A stretch of DNA of 64,000 nt from Phaeobacter sp. J2-8 (GTDB lineage: Bacteria; Pseudomonadota; Alphaproteobacteria; Rhodobacterales; Rhodobacteraceae), in contig NZ_JALIEC010000002.1 of the NCBI RefSeq assembly GCF_022867865.1, forward strand, positions 124,001 through 188,000, written 5' to 3'. Below are positions 18,919 through 26,784 of this stretch, piece by piece. How positions within the stretch are numbered: position 1 is the stretch's first letter; the number at the start of each line of letters is the position of its first letter. The notes under the pieces are model-generated. The model worked only from the letters and a program-made list of their open reading frames with translations, had not been told where the DNA came from and did not search any database. Both the position numbers and the translations under genes were made by a program.

Positions 18919-19794
18919 ATGGCGATTTCTGCGAAGCAGGTGAAAGAACTGCGCGAGATGACCGGCGCCGGCATGATGGATGCCAAAAAAGCGCTGACCG
19001 AAGTTGACGGCGACATCGAAGCCGCAATCGACTGGCTGCGGACCAAGGGTCTGGCCAAAGCGGCCAAGAAATCCGGCCGTACCGCCGCCGAGGGTCTGGT
19101 GGCCGTCAATGTCGAAGCAGGCAAGGGCGTCGCGGTTGAAGTGAATTCGGAAACCGATTTCGTTGGCAAGAACGCTGAATTCCAGGAAATGGTGTCGGGC
19201 ATTGCCACCGCCGCGCTTGGTGTGTCGGATGTGGTTGCGCTGGCCGCGGCTGATCTGAACGGCAAAACCGTTGCTGACACCATCACCGACAAAATTGCCA
19301 AAATCGGCGAAAACATGTCGCTGCGCCGCATGTCGTCGCTCGAAGGTGCGTCGGTTGTGTCCTACGTCCACAACGCGGCTGCGCCTGGCATGGGCAAAAT
19401 CGGTGTTCTGGTCGCGCTGTCCGGCGAAAACGAAGCCTTTGGCAAACAGGTTGCAATGCACATTGCCGCCGCCAACCCGGCATCGCTGTCCGAAGCCGAC
19501 CTTGACCCGGCCGTCGTGGAAAAAGAGCGTTCGGTTCAAATCGACATCGCACGTGAATCGGGCAAGCCCGAAGCCGTGATCGAGAAGATGATCGTGGGCC
19601 GCATGAAGAAATTCATGAGCGAAGTCACACTGCTGAACCAGGCGTTTGTCATCGACCCCGACAATACCGTCGAAGCGGCCGCCAAAGCCGCTGGTGTGGA
19701 AATCACCGGGTACGTTCGTCTGGAAGTGGGCGAAGGCATCGAGAAAAAAGAAGAAGACTTTGCAGCAGAGGTTGCCAAGGCCGTTCAAGGCTAA
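18919..19794 (+). CDS. tsf: Translation elongation factor Ts
   Basis: EF-Ts, the nucleotide-exchange factor for EF-Tu, has 291 residues here. The N-terminal UBA-like domain ([18 protein letters not shown]) carries the family signature, and the core contains the signature region [12 protein letters not shown]. The start at 18919 is preceded by GAGGAG; an ATG 12 codons upstream is not supported by similarity. A strong intrinsic terminator follows at 19847. Confidence 0.98.
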   Translation: MAISAKQVKELREMTGAGMMDAKKALTEVDGDIEAAIDWLRTKGLAKAAKKSGRTAAEGLVAVNVEAGKGVAVEVNSETDFVGKNAEFQEMVSGIATAALGVSDVVALAAADLNGKTVADTITDKIAKIGENMSLRRMSSLEGASVVSYVHNAAAPGMGKIGVLVALSGENEAFGKQVAMHIAAANPASLSEADLDPAVVEKERSVQIDIARESGKPEAVIEKMIVGRMKKFMSEVTLLNQAFVIDPDNTVEAAAKAAGVEITGYVRLEVGEGIEKKEEDFAAEVAKAVQG

Positions 19795-19846
19795 GGCGGC
19801 ATTTGTTTGCTGGGTTCCCCGGGATTTCCGGGGGGCCAAAAAGATT

Positions 19847-19883
19847 GCGGAGCTGGCTGCGACGGCCAGCTCCGCTTTTGTTT
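19847..19883 (+). terminator. Intrinsic terminator of rpsB-tsf
   Basis: GCGGAGCTGGC (19847-19857) pairs perfectly with GCCAGCTCCGC (19865-19875), followed by TTTTGTTT. Confidence 0.9.
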
Positions 19884-20181
19884 GGGCCACCCCTGACTAT
19901 TGGGGATAAGACGAAGCGACCCAATTGGCCGGTCTGACGCTTAAAATACACACCAAACCGACCTCCGGTTTCCCGGGCAGAACCGAGGAGCCTTGAAATG
20001 ACAAGGGCACTGTCCTGACGTTCCCTGGCTAGAATTGCCACCACTCACGGAACATCTGTAATGTGCCTTATTTCCCTTGGGTAATGAAGTCCGGTTTTCC
20101 TTACCAAAGGCGGCAGATACCCGCCAAAGCGCTTTGACAAGGTGACAAATGCCGTAATGAAATCAGGTCAGTACCGCCGGA
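19884..20181. other. Gap between convergent tsf and luxR-type gene
   Basis: About 300 bases without a supportable gene. It contains the LacI-type palindrome listed at 20125-20136. No tRNA fold or T-run terminator for the luxR-type gene was seen. Confidence 0.5.
20125..20136. promoter_or_regulatory. Orphan LacI-type operator motif
   Basis: CAAAGCGCTTTG is a perfect palindrome identical to the inner 12 bases of the aglE operator, but it sits in the gap downstream of two convergent genes with no sugar gene beside it. Confidence 0.5.
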
Positions 20182-20943
20182 TCAAAGATCCAGCACGAAC
20201 ATCTGGTTCTGAAAGGCCGCTTTGAGCACGGCCTGGGCCGTGGTTTCGACGTTCAGCGCCTCGCGCGCGAGGCGGAGGTGTTTTTCCACCGTTGCAGCGG
20301 TCAAGCCCATCAGAAGCGCAATGTCCTGGGTTGTCTTGCCATCGCCGACCCATTCCAGCGCTTCACGTTGGCGCGGGGTCAAAGGTTTGCCCGCAACCGT
20401 AAAGGGCAGGGTGAGGATCTTGAGATGTGCGACATTGTTCATTGTCACGATGTCATCGCCATGTTCGGCCCAGACTTCATCGGCGTCTGATTGGCTCATC
20501 CCGTTTCGCGCCGTCAGGGCAATCGCCCCTTTGGAGCGGACCGAAACGGCCTTGAATGAAATCGTATATCCGACCGTCACGCCCATTTTCTGATTGAACT
20601 GAACGACCGCCATTTCCGGATCTGTCAGCGCACCCTGTCTTGCCAGGTCACCAACCATGGTCCAACTGGCCACACCTTCGTGGTCCATCGCCCAACGGGT
20701 CATCGGCGCGTTTTTATACAGCTCATTGCCGAGGAATTCGTCCGTATAGCTGGGGTCATGATTGGTCAGCATCAGAAAATCATTGGGATCGCCCAGTGAT
20801 TTTTCCGTGCGGTAATAGGTGAACCCATAGAGCAGGCGGTCAAAGCCGTATTCCGCCATCTTGCGGCTGTGCATGTCCCACAACGCTTCGATCGTTGGGG
20901 AATTCGTCAGATCCAGGAGATATTTGTTCCGGGACTTTGTCAT
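20182..20943 (-). CDS. LuxR-family transcriptional regulator, solo
   Basis: The 253-residue protein has an autoinducer-binding domain (about 15-165) and a C-terminal GerE helix-turn-helix (LTPRQREALEWVGDGKTTQD, then DNA-contacting TAATVEKHLR, about 188-240). No luxI-type synthase is in the window. In the ligand pocket Trp94 is kept, but the conserved Asp-Pro pair that holds the acyl-homoserine lactone amide reads Ala79-Pro80 (KNAP), so ligand choice may differ or be lost. Its promoter region (20944-21105) has a 33-base palindrome and a 9-base direct repeat. Target genes are unknown. Confidence 0.88.
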   Translation of the reverse strand: MTKSRNKYLLDLTNSPTIEALWDMHSRKMAEYGFDRLLYGFTYYRTEKSLGDPNDFLMLTNHDPSYTDEFLGNELYKNAPMTRWAMDHEGVASWTMVGDLARQGALTDPEMAVVQFNQKMGVTVGYTISFKAVSVRSKGAIALTARNGMSQSDADEVWAEHGDDIVTMNNVAHLKILTLPFTVAGKPLTPRQREALEWVGDGKTTQDIALLMGLTAATVEKHLRLAREALNVETTAQAVLKAAFQNQMFVLDL

Positions 20944-21005
20944 GCAGTCAGCTCCTGTCGCGCAGTCCCCGAATGCGGCGGGCTGGACCGGGACATGCGC
21001 AAAAT

Positions 21006-21038
21006 AGTGAAACGCCTAAGGGTATTAGACATTTCACT
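21006..21038 (-). terminator. 33-base palindrome between ilvD and the luxR-type gene
   Basis: AGTGAAA (21006-21012) and CTAA pair with TTAG and TTTCACT (21032-21038), with three-base internal loops on both sides. On the minus strand the stem is followed by ATTTT, so it may terminate ilvD; it also lies in the leader of the regulator and could be an operator. Confidence 0.5.
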
Positions 21039-21051
21039 GCTTTTCTGTCCA

Positions 21052-21072
21052 GACAATTGCGGTGACAATTGC
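21052..21072. repeat. 9-base direct repeat upstream of the luxR-type gene
   Basis: GACAATTGC occurs twice (21052-21060 and 21064-21072), separated by three bases. Each copy contains the palindrome CAATTG. It could be a tandem regulator-binding site. Confidence 0.4.
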
Positions 21073-21105
21073 CCCAGGGACAAGAAATCCTGCCCGATTG
21101 GGATA

Positions 21106-22941
21106 TTAATCCACCACCCGAACCGCGCCGCGCGCCGCCGAGGTGGTCAAAGCCGCATAAGCCTTGAGCGCGGTTGTGATCTTGCGTTTGCGGGGGCTGA
21201 CCGGTTTCCAACCTTCGGCGTCGCGTTTTTCACGCCGGGCCGCCAATTCGGCATCATCCACCGCCAGATGGATCGACCGGTTTGGAATGTCGATTTCAAT
21301 CTTGTCGCCATGTTCGACCAGCCCAATGGTGCCGCCTTCGGCCGCCTCTGGCGAGACATGGCCAATGGACAGCCCCGATGTGCCGCCCGAAAAACGACCA
21401 TCGGTCAAAAGCGCGCAATCCTTGCCCAGACCTTTGGATTTCAGATAGCTGGTCGGATAGAGCATTTCCTGCATGCCCGGACCGCCGCGCGGACCTTCGT
21501 AGCGGATGACCACCACGTCGCCGGCCTGGACCTTGCCGGTCAGAATGTCATTCACCGCCGCATCCTGGCTTTCGCAGACATAGGCCTTGCCGGTGAATTG
21601 CAGAATGCTGGCATCGACGCCCGCGGTTTTCACGATACAGCCTTCTTCGGCGATGTTGCCAAACAGAACGGCCAAACCGCCATCCTGGCTGAAGGCATGT
21701 TCCTTGGACCGGATCACCCCACCTTCGCGGTCGGTGTCGAGCTCCTTGTAGCGGTTTTCCGTGCTGAAGGCCTGGGTCGTGCGCACGCCGCCGGGGGCCG
21801 CTTTGAACAATTGTTCTGCATCCGGGTTGTTGGCAACCTTGATGTCCCAGCGCGCAATCGCCTCTGCCATGGTGGCGGAATGCACGGTCGTGGTGTCACC
21901 ATGCAAGAGGTTCGCCCGATAAAGCTCTCCAAGGATTGAGAAAATCCCGCCAGCGCGGTGCACATCTTCCATATGCACGTTTTCGATATTCGGCGCGACC
22001 TTGCACAGGCAGGGCACCTTGCGGCTGAGCCGGTCAATGTCCTGCATGGTGAAATCGACACCACCCTCATAGGCAATCGCCAACAGGTGCAATACCGTAT
22101 TGGTCGATCCGCCCATGGCAATATCCAGGCTCATCGCGTTTTCAAAGGCCGCCATGGTCGCGATCTCGCGCGGCAAAAAGCCCTTTTCTTCAGCGACATA
22201 GTGGCGTTTGGTGATCTCGACGATCTTGCGGCCGGCCTCAAGGAAAAGATGTTTGCGGTCTGCGTGGGTCGCCAATGTCGATCCATTGCCCGGCAGCGCA
22301 AGGCCCAAAGCCTCGGCCAGACAGTTCATGGAATTGGCGGTGAACATGCCCGAACAAGATCCGCAGGTCGGACAGGCGTTTTCTTCGATATGCTGCACCT
22401 GTTCATCGGTCAGCGTTTCGCTGGCCGCGGCCACCATGGCATCCACCAGGTCGATCTTTGTCATTTCCAGATCGGCAATGTCGATCTTACCGGCCTCCAT
22501 CGGGCCGCCGGATACGAAAATGGCCGGGATATTCAACCGCATAGCAGCCATAAGCATGCCCGGCGTGATCTTGTCGCAATTGGAGATACAGACCATTGCA
22601 TCCGCGCAATGCGCGTTGACCATATATTCAACGCTGTCGGCAATCACTTCGCGCGAGGGCAGGGAGTAGAGCATCCCGTCATGGCCCATCGCAATGCCAT
22701 CATCGACCGCGATCGTATTGAATTCCTTGGCCACACCGCCGGCGGCCTCAACCTCGCGCGCAACCATCTGACCGAGATCTTTCAAATGGACATGGCCCGG
22801 AACAAACTGGGTAAAGGAATTGACGATGGCGATAATCGGCTTGCCGAAATCGTCGTCCGTCATCCCCGTGGCACGCCAAAGCCCGCGGGCACCGGCCATA
22901 TTGCGGCCATGGGTCGAGGTTCTGGATTTATAATGTGCCAT
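21106..22941 (-). CDS. ilvD: Dihydroxy-acid dehydratase
   Basis: This iron-sulfur enzyme of branched-chain amino acid synthesis converts 2,3-dihydroxy-isovalerate (and the methylvalerate homologue) to the 2-keto acids. It has 611 residues with the family motifs [26 protein letters not shown] (cluster cysteines) and TDGRFSGG. The start at 22941 ([19 protein letters not shown]) has a GGAGG site; an ATG 15 codons upstream lacks support. It stands alone, with the luxR-type gene downstream on the same strand. Confidence 0.97.
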   Translation of the reverse strand: MAHYKSRTSTHGRNMAGARGLWRATGMTDDDFGKPIIAIVNSFTQFVPGHVHLKDLGQMVAREVEAAGGVAKEFNTIAVDDGIAMGHDGMLYSLPSREVIADSVEYMVNAHCADAMVCISNCDKITPGMLMAAMRLNIPAIFVSGGPMEAGKIDIADLEMTKIDLVDAMVAAASETLTDEQVQHIEENACPTCGSCSGMFTANSMNCLAEALGLALPGNGSTLATHADRKHLFLEAGRKIVEITKRHYVAEEKGFLPREIATMAAFENAMSLDIAMGGSTNTVLHLLAIAYEGGVDFTMQDIDRLSRKVPCLCKVAPNIENVHMEDVHRAGGIFSILGELYRANLLHGDTTTVHSATMAEAIARWDIKVANNPDAEQLFKAAPGGVRTTQAFSTENRYKELDTDREGGVIRSKEHAFSQDGGLAVLFGNIAEEGCIVKTAGVDASILQFTGKAYVCESQDAAVNDILTGKVQAGDVVVIRYEGPRGGPGMQEMLYPTSYLKSKGLGKDCALLTDGRFSGGTSGLSIGHVSPEAAEGGTIGLVEHGDKIEIDIPNRSIHLAVDDAELAARREKRDAEGWKPVSPRKRKITTALKAYAALTTSAARGAVRVVD

Positions 22942-23107
22942 ATCTGGTCCTCCGGTGCCTGGGCTTGGCTTTGCGCTCAGGAACAATATTCAGGGGCCAA
23001 AGGCAAGGGGGCTGGGACAAATCCCGCGTCGGAATAGCGCGGTAAAGTCATCCGGATTGCTGTAGCATCGTGATTCATGGATCAGATTGAAATTTGGAGA
23101 CCCCTGG

Positions 23108-23587
23108 ATGAGCGGCGCACCCACACTTGAAATGACGGTATTGATGACACCGGACATGGCAAATTTCAGCGGCAAGGTCCACGGCGGCGCGTTGTTGAAC
23201 CTTTTGGACCGTGTGGCGTTCACCTGTTCATCGCGATACTCGGAACGCTATTGCGTGACGCTGTCGGTCGATCAAGTCATGTTCAAAGAGCCGATCAATG
23301 TCGGCGAGTTGGTGACCTTCAAGGCGCAAATCAACACCACCGGTCGCACATCCATGGAAGTTGGCATTCGGGTCGAAGCCGAGGATATCCGCACCGGATA
23401 CCACCGGCACACCAATTCCTGTTACTTCACTATGGTTGCGGTGGATGACGACGGTGGCGCCGTCGCAGTGCCGCCGATCAAGATCACCAGCGAAATTCAC
23501 GCAAGACGCCAAAGGGCCGCAAACCTGCGCCGAGAGCTGCGGCGAGAGTTTTCCAAGCGTATGAAGGATATTGCGGTCGGATCCTAG
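23108..23587 (+). CDS. Acyl-CoA thioesterase, hotdog fold
   Basis: The 159-residue protein resembles YciA/Acot-type thioesterases that hydrolyse acyl-CoA to free acid and CoA. The hotdog core shows KVHGGALLNLLDRVAF with the candidate catalytic Asp34, and NTTGRTSMEVGIRVEAED in the second half. The C-terminal 30 residues are basic and helical. The start at 23108 is seven codons inside the longest frame and has GGAG nine bases upstream. The substrate chain length cannot be told. It is monocistronic and divergent from ilvD. Confidence 0.88.
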   Translation: MSGAPTLEMTVLMTPDMANFSGKVHGGALLNLLDRVAFTCSSRYSERYCVTLSVDQVMFKEPINVGELVTFKAQINTTGRTSMEVGIRVEAEDIRTGYHRHTNSCYFTMVAVDDDGGAVAVPPIKITSEIHARRQRAANLRRELRREFSKRMKDIAVGS

Positions 23588-23729
23588 CGCTGTGGCGACG
23601 TCAAAATGCAGGATCGACCGCGAAGGCCGTGGTAAGACGGCTCTGGATTTGCCAAGGTCCGATGCATGACGGCGGCCGATGTTGGTGCGCCGCGGAACTG
23701 GTGAAGACGTCAGTGAATGTCGGGATGAA

Positions 23730-24824
23730 ATGATGCTGCTCTATAACAAGAATTCGGCTTTGCGGGTGCATATACCGCTGTTTCGGACTTTGGCCATTAT
23801 CATGGTCATCGCCGCAAATCCCGCGTCTGCCGCGCAGCTGGTTGTGAAAACCGACATGGAAATGGGGTGTTTTGCCGAGCTGAATGGCCCGATTACCAAG
23901 GGCGACGCGCAGGCCGTCAAAGAGGCCATAGATGCCTATCGCGAAGTCAATGCATTGATTGAGCCGGCCATAGAAGACCCAATGTTCGCCAGCAAAGAGG
24001 ATCGACTGTGCCTCGACAGCCCCGGAGGATCGCTAACCGAAGGGATCGCATTGGCCCGGGTCTTGACCAAAAATCGGGTCGGGGCGGCGGTTGCGCGCGG
24101 GAAATCCTGTTTATCTGCTTGCGCCGTCGCCTTCATGGGCGGTCGGGCATTTATCAGCGAGAAAATCAGCTCCAAGCCGGACCGGATCTTGCATCCCATG
24201 GCAAACCTTGGATTTCACTCCCCAAGTTTGGGGATCGACGCGGGCCGATATGATGAACAGGCGGTGAGCAAAGCCTATAGGATTGCGCTGCGAAGTGTTG
24301 GGGTCTTGCTCGAACATGCCCCGGAGATTGACTATCCAATATCATTGGTGACGACGATGTTGGCCACACCTCCGGATGAGATGTTCCTGCTCACAACCAT
24401 TGGCCAGGCGGCGCGTTGGCGCGTCACGGTTGCACCGATTGTGGAGCAATCGGAATTGACCGATGAAACGCTGAAACGGCTCTGTTTCTATGCTGAAAGC
24501 GGTGATTTGGATTATCTGGTGGACGGTCGCCAACGTCGGCTTTCTTACACTACGGTTGAGATCACCGAAGGTTCCAAGGCCACCTTGGATGCAAATGGAA
24601 ACGTGCTTTTTGGCTGGGACACACTGAAGGGCAAGGTAAACACCGGGTTCGGCGATACCTGGCGTGCAGCCTGCAATCTTTTCTACTATCCAATTCTGAA
24701 ACCGAACACATCGCGCAATTACCCATCCGGGATGGTCACCATTGGCGGTGTGCAAACACTTGTCTGGCCATATCATTTTTTGCCCCATGATATGCTGATT
24801 TCTTCAGTTTCGTATCAACGGTAA
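23730..24824 (+). CDS. Secreted protein with ClpP/SppA-like fold
   Basis: I do not recognise a named family with certainty, but the pattern is that of periplasmic ClpP/crotonase-fold proteins. Counting from 23730, residues 1-35 form a signal peptide ending in ASAA. LCLDSPGGSLTEGIALARVL (93-112) matches the Gly-rich oxyanion strand. GKSCLSACAVAFMGG (124-138) places Ser129 where the ClpP nucleophile lies, and NLGFHSPS (159-166) supplies His163 at the position of the catalytic histidine. The C-terminal half (about 190-364) has no motif known to me. The frame opens at 23679, but the ATG at 23730 places the signal peptide correctly. Neighbours give no clue to function. Confidence 0.7.
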   Translation: MMLLYNKNSALRVHIPLFRTLAIIMVIAANPASAAQLVVKTDMEMGCFAELNGPITKGDAQAVKEAIDAYREVNALIEPAIEDPMFASKEDRLCLDSPGGSLTEGIALARVLTKNRVGAAVARGKSCLSACAVAFMGGRAFISEKISSKPDRILHPMANLGFHSPSLGIDAGRYDEQAVSKAYRIALRSVGVLLEHAPEIDYPISLVTTMLATPPDEMFLLTTIGQAARWRVTVAPIVEQSELTDETLKRLCFYAESGDLDYLVDGRQRRLSYTTVEITEGSKATLDANGNVLFGWDTLKGKVNTGFGDTWRAACNLFYYPILKPNTSRNYPSGMVTIGGVQTLVWPYHFLPHDMLISSVSYQR

Positions 24825-24943
24825 CAAGTCAGACGTTACCGGATCAGCGCCAGGCGTAGGGTAAGGATCCGGTATACTCTCTGTTTCGGGTGTTCACTTT
24901 TTAACATAATACCGATTATGGGCTTTAGCGATGTACCCGCAAA

Positions 24944-24980
24944 GTTAAAGTGTCCCACATCTGCAAAGTAGAAGTGTCAC
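24944..24980 (+). repeat. Left inverted repeat of the IS
   Basis: It holds two boxes of the terminal motif, GTTAAAGTGTCCC and GCAAAGTAGAAGTGTCAC, in direct order. It matches the right end (26420-26457) read on the other strand. Confidence 0.82.
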
Positions 24981-25016
24981 ACTCTGCCCCGATGAGAACA
25001 GGCAGAGAGTGTGGGC

Positions 25017-26378
25017 ATGGGATGGGTTTTGATGAGCGAGCGCGAGCTGAACCGGGTCGAGGTGTTGAGCCAGGTGAGCCAAGGTCGGATGACGGCGACG
25101 ACTGCGGCGAACGTTTTGGGATTGAGCCGCAGACAGGTTCACCGGCTTCTCAGGAAGTTCCAATCTGACGGTCCGGCGTCAATCCGGCACAAAGCGCGTG
25201 GTCGGGTTTCGAACAATCGGATCGATCCGGCGGTTCGCGAGTTCGCGGTGACACTGGTGCGCGAGAACTACGTCGACTTCGGACCGACCTTTGCGGCTGA
25301 GAAGCTCGAGGAAGTTCACGGGCTGAAGGTGTCGCGCGAGACGCTGCGCAAGTGGATGCAGGACGCCGGGATTTGGCTTTCTCGCAAGCAACGCAGGACC
25401 TTTCACCAATCACGCCTGCGCCGGGAATGCTTTGGCGAGCTGATCCAGATCGACGGCTCGGACCATCACTGGTTTGAGGATCGCGGGCCGTCCTGCACCC
25501 TGCTTGTTTTCATCGACGATGCGACCAGTACGTTGATGCATCTGGAGTTCGTGAAGTCCGAGAGCACATTCAGCTACTTTGGCGCTCTGGAGGCCTACCT
25601 GCATGCACATGGACGACCTGTGGCGTTCTATTCGGACAAACACACGGTGTTCCGTGTTGCGAGCCAAGGTGCGGAGTCAGGTCACGGGATGACCCAGTTT
25701 GGCCGTGCTTTGAACGAGTTGAACATCGAGATTCTCTGCGCCAACAGCTCTCAGGCCAAGGGCCGCGTCGAACGCGCGAACCGGACGCTACAGGATCGAC
25801 TGGTGAAGGAACTGCGCCTGGCGAGCATCTCGGACATGACAGCGGCCAATGCGTTCCTTCCGGCTTTCATGAACCGCTACAACACGAAGTTCGCCAAGAC
25901 CCCACGCCGTCCGGATAACCTGCACCGGCCCCTCAATACCGAACCGGATCGGCTGGCGGATGTGCTGTGCTGGCGCGACGAGCGCTATGTCGGCAACCAA
26001 TTGGCCTTCTCCTACGACCGGCAGCGCATCATCCTGCAAGAGAACGAGATCACGCGCGGCCTGCCCGGCAAGTATGTCGACAGCTATGAGTACCCTGACG
26101 GCCGCTTGGAGTTCCGCTGGAAGGGCGTCTCGCTCCCCTACTCCATTTTTGACAAGGAGCAGCGCGTCACCCACGCCGCGATCACCGAGAATAAGCATCT
26201 AAGCGCGGTCCTTGAGCACATCAAGGCCGAGCAGGACAAGGCCCCGCCAAAGAAACGCCGCGCAGGCAAACAGCGCTCTCGCTACAAACCGAATGGACGG
26301 CGCAACGATGGCTGGAATTCAAAGCTGGCAAGAGCCGCGAAAGAGAAACACAAAGCCAGCCAGGGCTGCGATATCTGA
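25017..26378 (+). CDS. ISNCY-family DDE transposase
   Basis: The transposase has about 453 residues. An N-terminal helix-turn-helix (TATTAANVLGLSRRQVHRLLRKF) binds the ends, and the rve-type catalytic core carries the DDE triad: Asp in ELIQIDGSDHHWF, Asp in AFYSDKHTVF and Glu in KGRVERANRTLQ. The C-terminal end is basic (KKRRAGKQRSRYKPNGRR). The exact start is unclear: GTG at 25011, ATG at 25017 and ATG at 25032 are all in frame. The frame is intact, so the element may be active. Confidence 0.93.
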   Translation: MGWVLMSERELNRVEVLSQVSQGRMTATTAANVLGLSRRQVHRLLRKFQSDGPASIRHKARGRVSNNRIDPAVREFAVTLVRENYVDFGPTFAAEKLEEVHGLKVSRETLRKWMQDAGIWLSRKQRRTFHQSRLRRECFGELIQIDGSDHHWFEDRGPSCTLLVFIDDATSTLMHLEFVKSESTFSYFGALEAYLHAHGRPVAFYSDKHTVFRVASQGAESGHGMTQFGRALNELNIEILCANSSQAKGRVERANRTLQDRLVKELRLASISDMTAANAFLPAFMNRYNTKFAKTPRRPDNLHRPLNTEPDRLADVLCWRDERYVGNQLAFSYDRQRIILQENEITRGLPGKYVDSYEYPDGRLEFRWKGVSLPYSIFDKEQRVTHAAITENKHLSAVLEHIKAEQDKAPPKKRRAGKQRSRYKPNGRRNDGWNSKLARAAKEKHKASQGCDI

Positions 26379-26419
26379 GGTCTCCGCCCTGTCAGGCTTT
26401 GCTACCGTCAGCGCACTTG

Positions 26420-26457
26420 GTGACATTTCTACTTTGCGGAGCGAGGGACATTTCTAC
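26420..26457 (-). repeat. Right inverted repeat of the IS
   Basis: The inner box GTGACATTTCTACTTTGC and outer box GGGACATTTCTAC mirror the left end. Confidence 0.82.
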
Positions 26458-26469
26458 TTGGTTGCAACA

Positions 26470-26784
26470 AGTGAATGGCACGGGAGCGCGCTACCCTGAA
26501 GCGCAACTCCTATTAGAAAACATGCCCAACCCCAAAAGCCCGCATGCCAAAACCGCGGCTCCCCGGTGAACACCGGTCTCCTTCGCATAGTTCCCCCTCC
26601 AAAGCACAGGCCGCTGTCTCGTCCGCGCAGGACGCGGCCAACGGCGGTATAGAGATACGCCCTCAAAGAGCCGTTAACCGTACCTCTGCACAGACCCAGA
26701 ACACTTTTCGGCGTGGTTTCAATATTCCAGTGCTCAGCAAGATTTGCCCGAGCGCATGACTGAAAACGCTACTGGGAGAACGAC
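26470..26784. other. Gap between IS right end and RTX gene
   Basis: It spans 315 bases. A 71-codon frame at 26544-26759 has no recognisable composition and is not called. The last 30 bases contain GGGAGA, the ribosome site for the RTX gene. No tRNA fold, terminator or duplicated IS target was seen. Confidence 0.5.

Larger units (their letters stand above)
24932..26469 (+). mobile_element. ISNCY (IS1202-type) insertion sequence
   Basis: A single transposase gene is flanked by inverted ends of about 50 bases. Reading inward from both sides, each end starts TGT, then after 11 bases carries a box of the form GTWRAARTGTCCC, and then a second box GCAAAGTAGAARTGTCAC; on the left these are 24944-24956 and 24963-24980, on the right 26445-26457 and 26420-26437. 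The tips at 24932 and 26469 are set by the shared TGT. I see no convincing target-site duplication, so the exact borders are uncertain. The element appears intact. It separates the ClpP-fold gene from the RTX gene. Confidence 0.82.

Noticed and set aside
24915-26485. Target-site duplication flanking the IS
   Set aside because: The flanks before 24932 and after 26469 show no convincing direct repeat of 5 bases or more.
26544-26759. 71-codon open frame between the IS and the RTX gene
   Set aside because: No similarity, unusual composition and no ribosome site.
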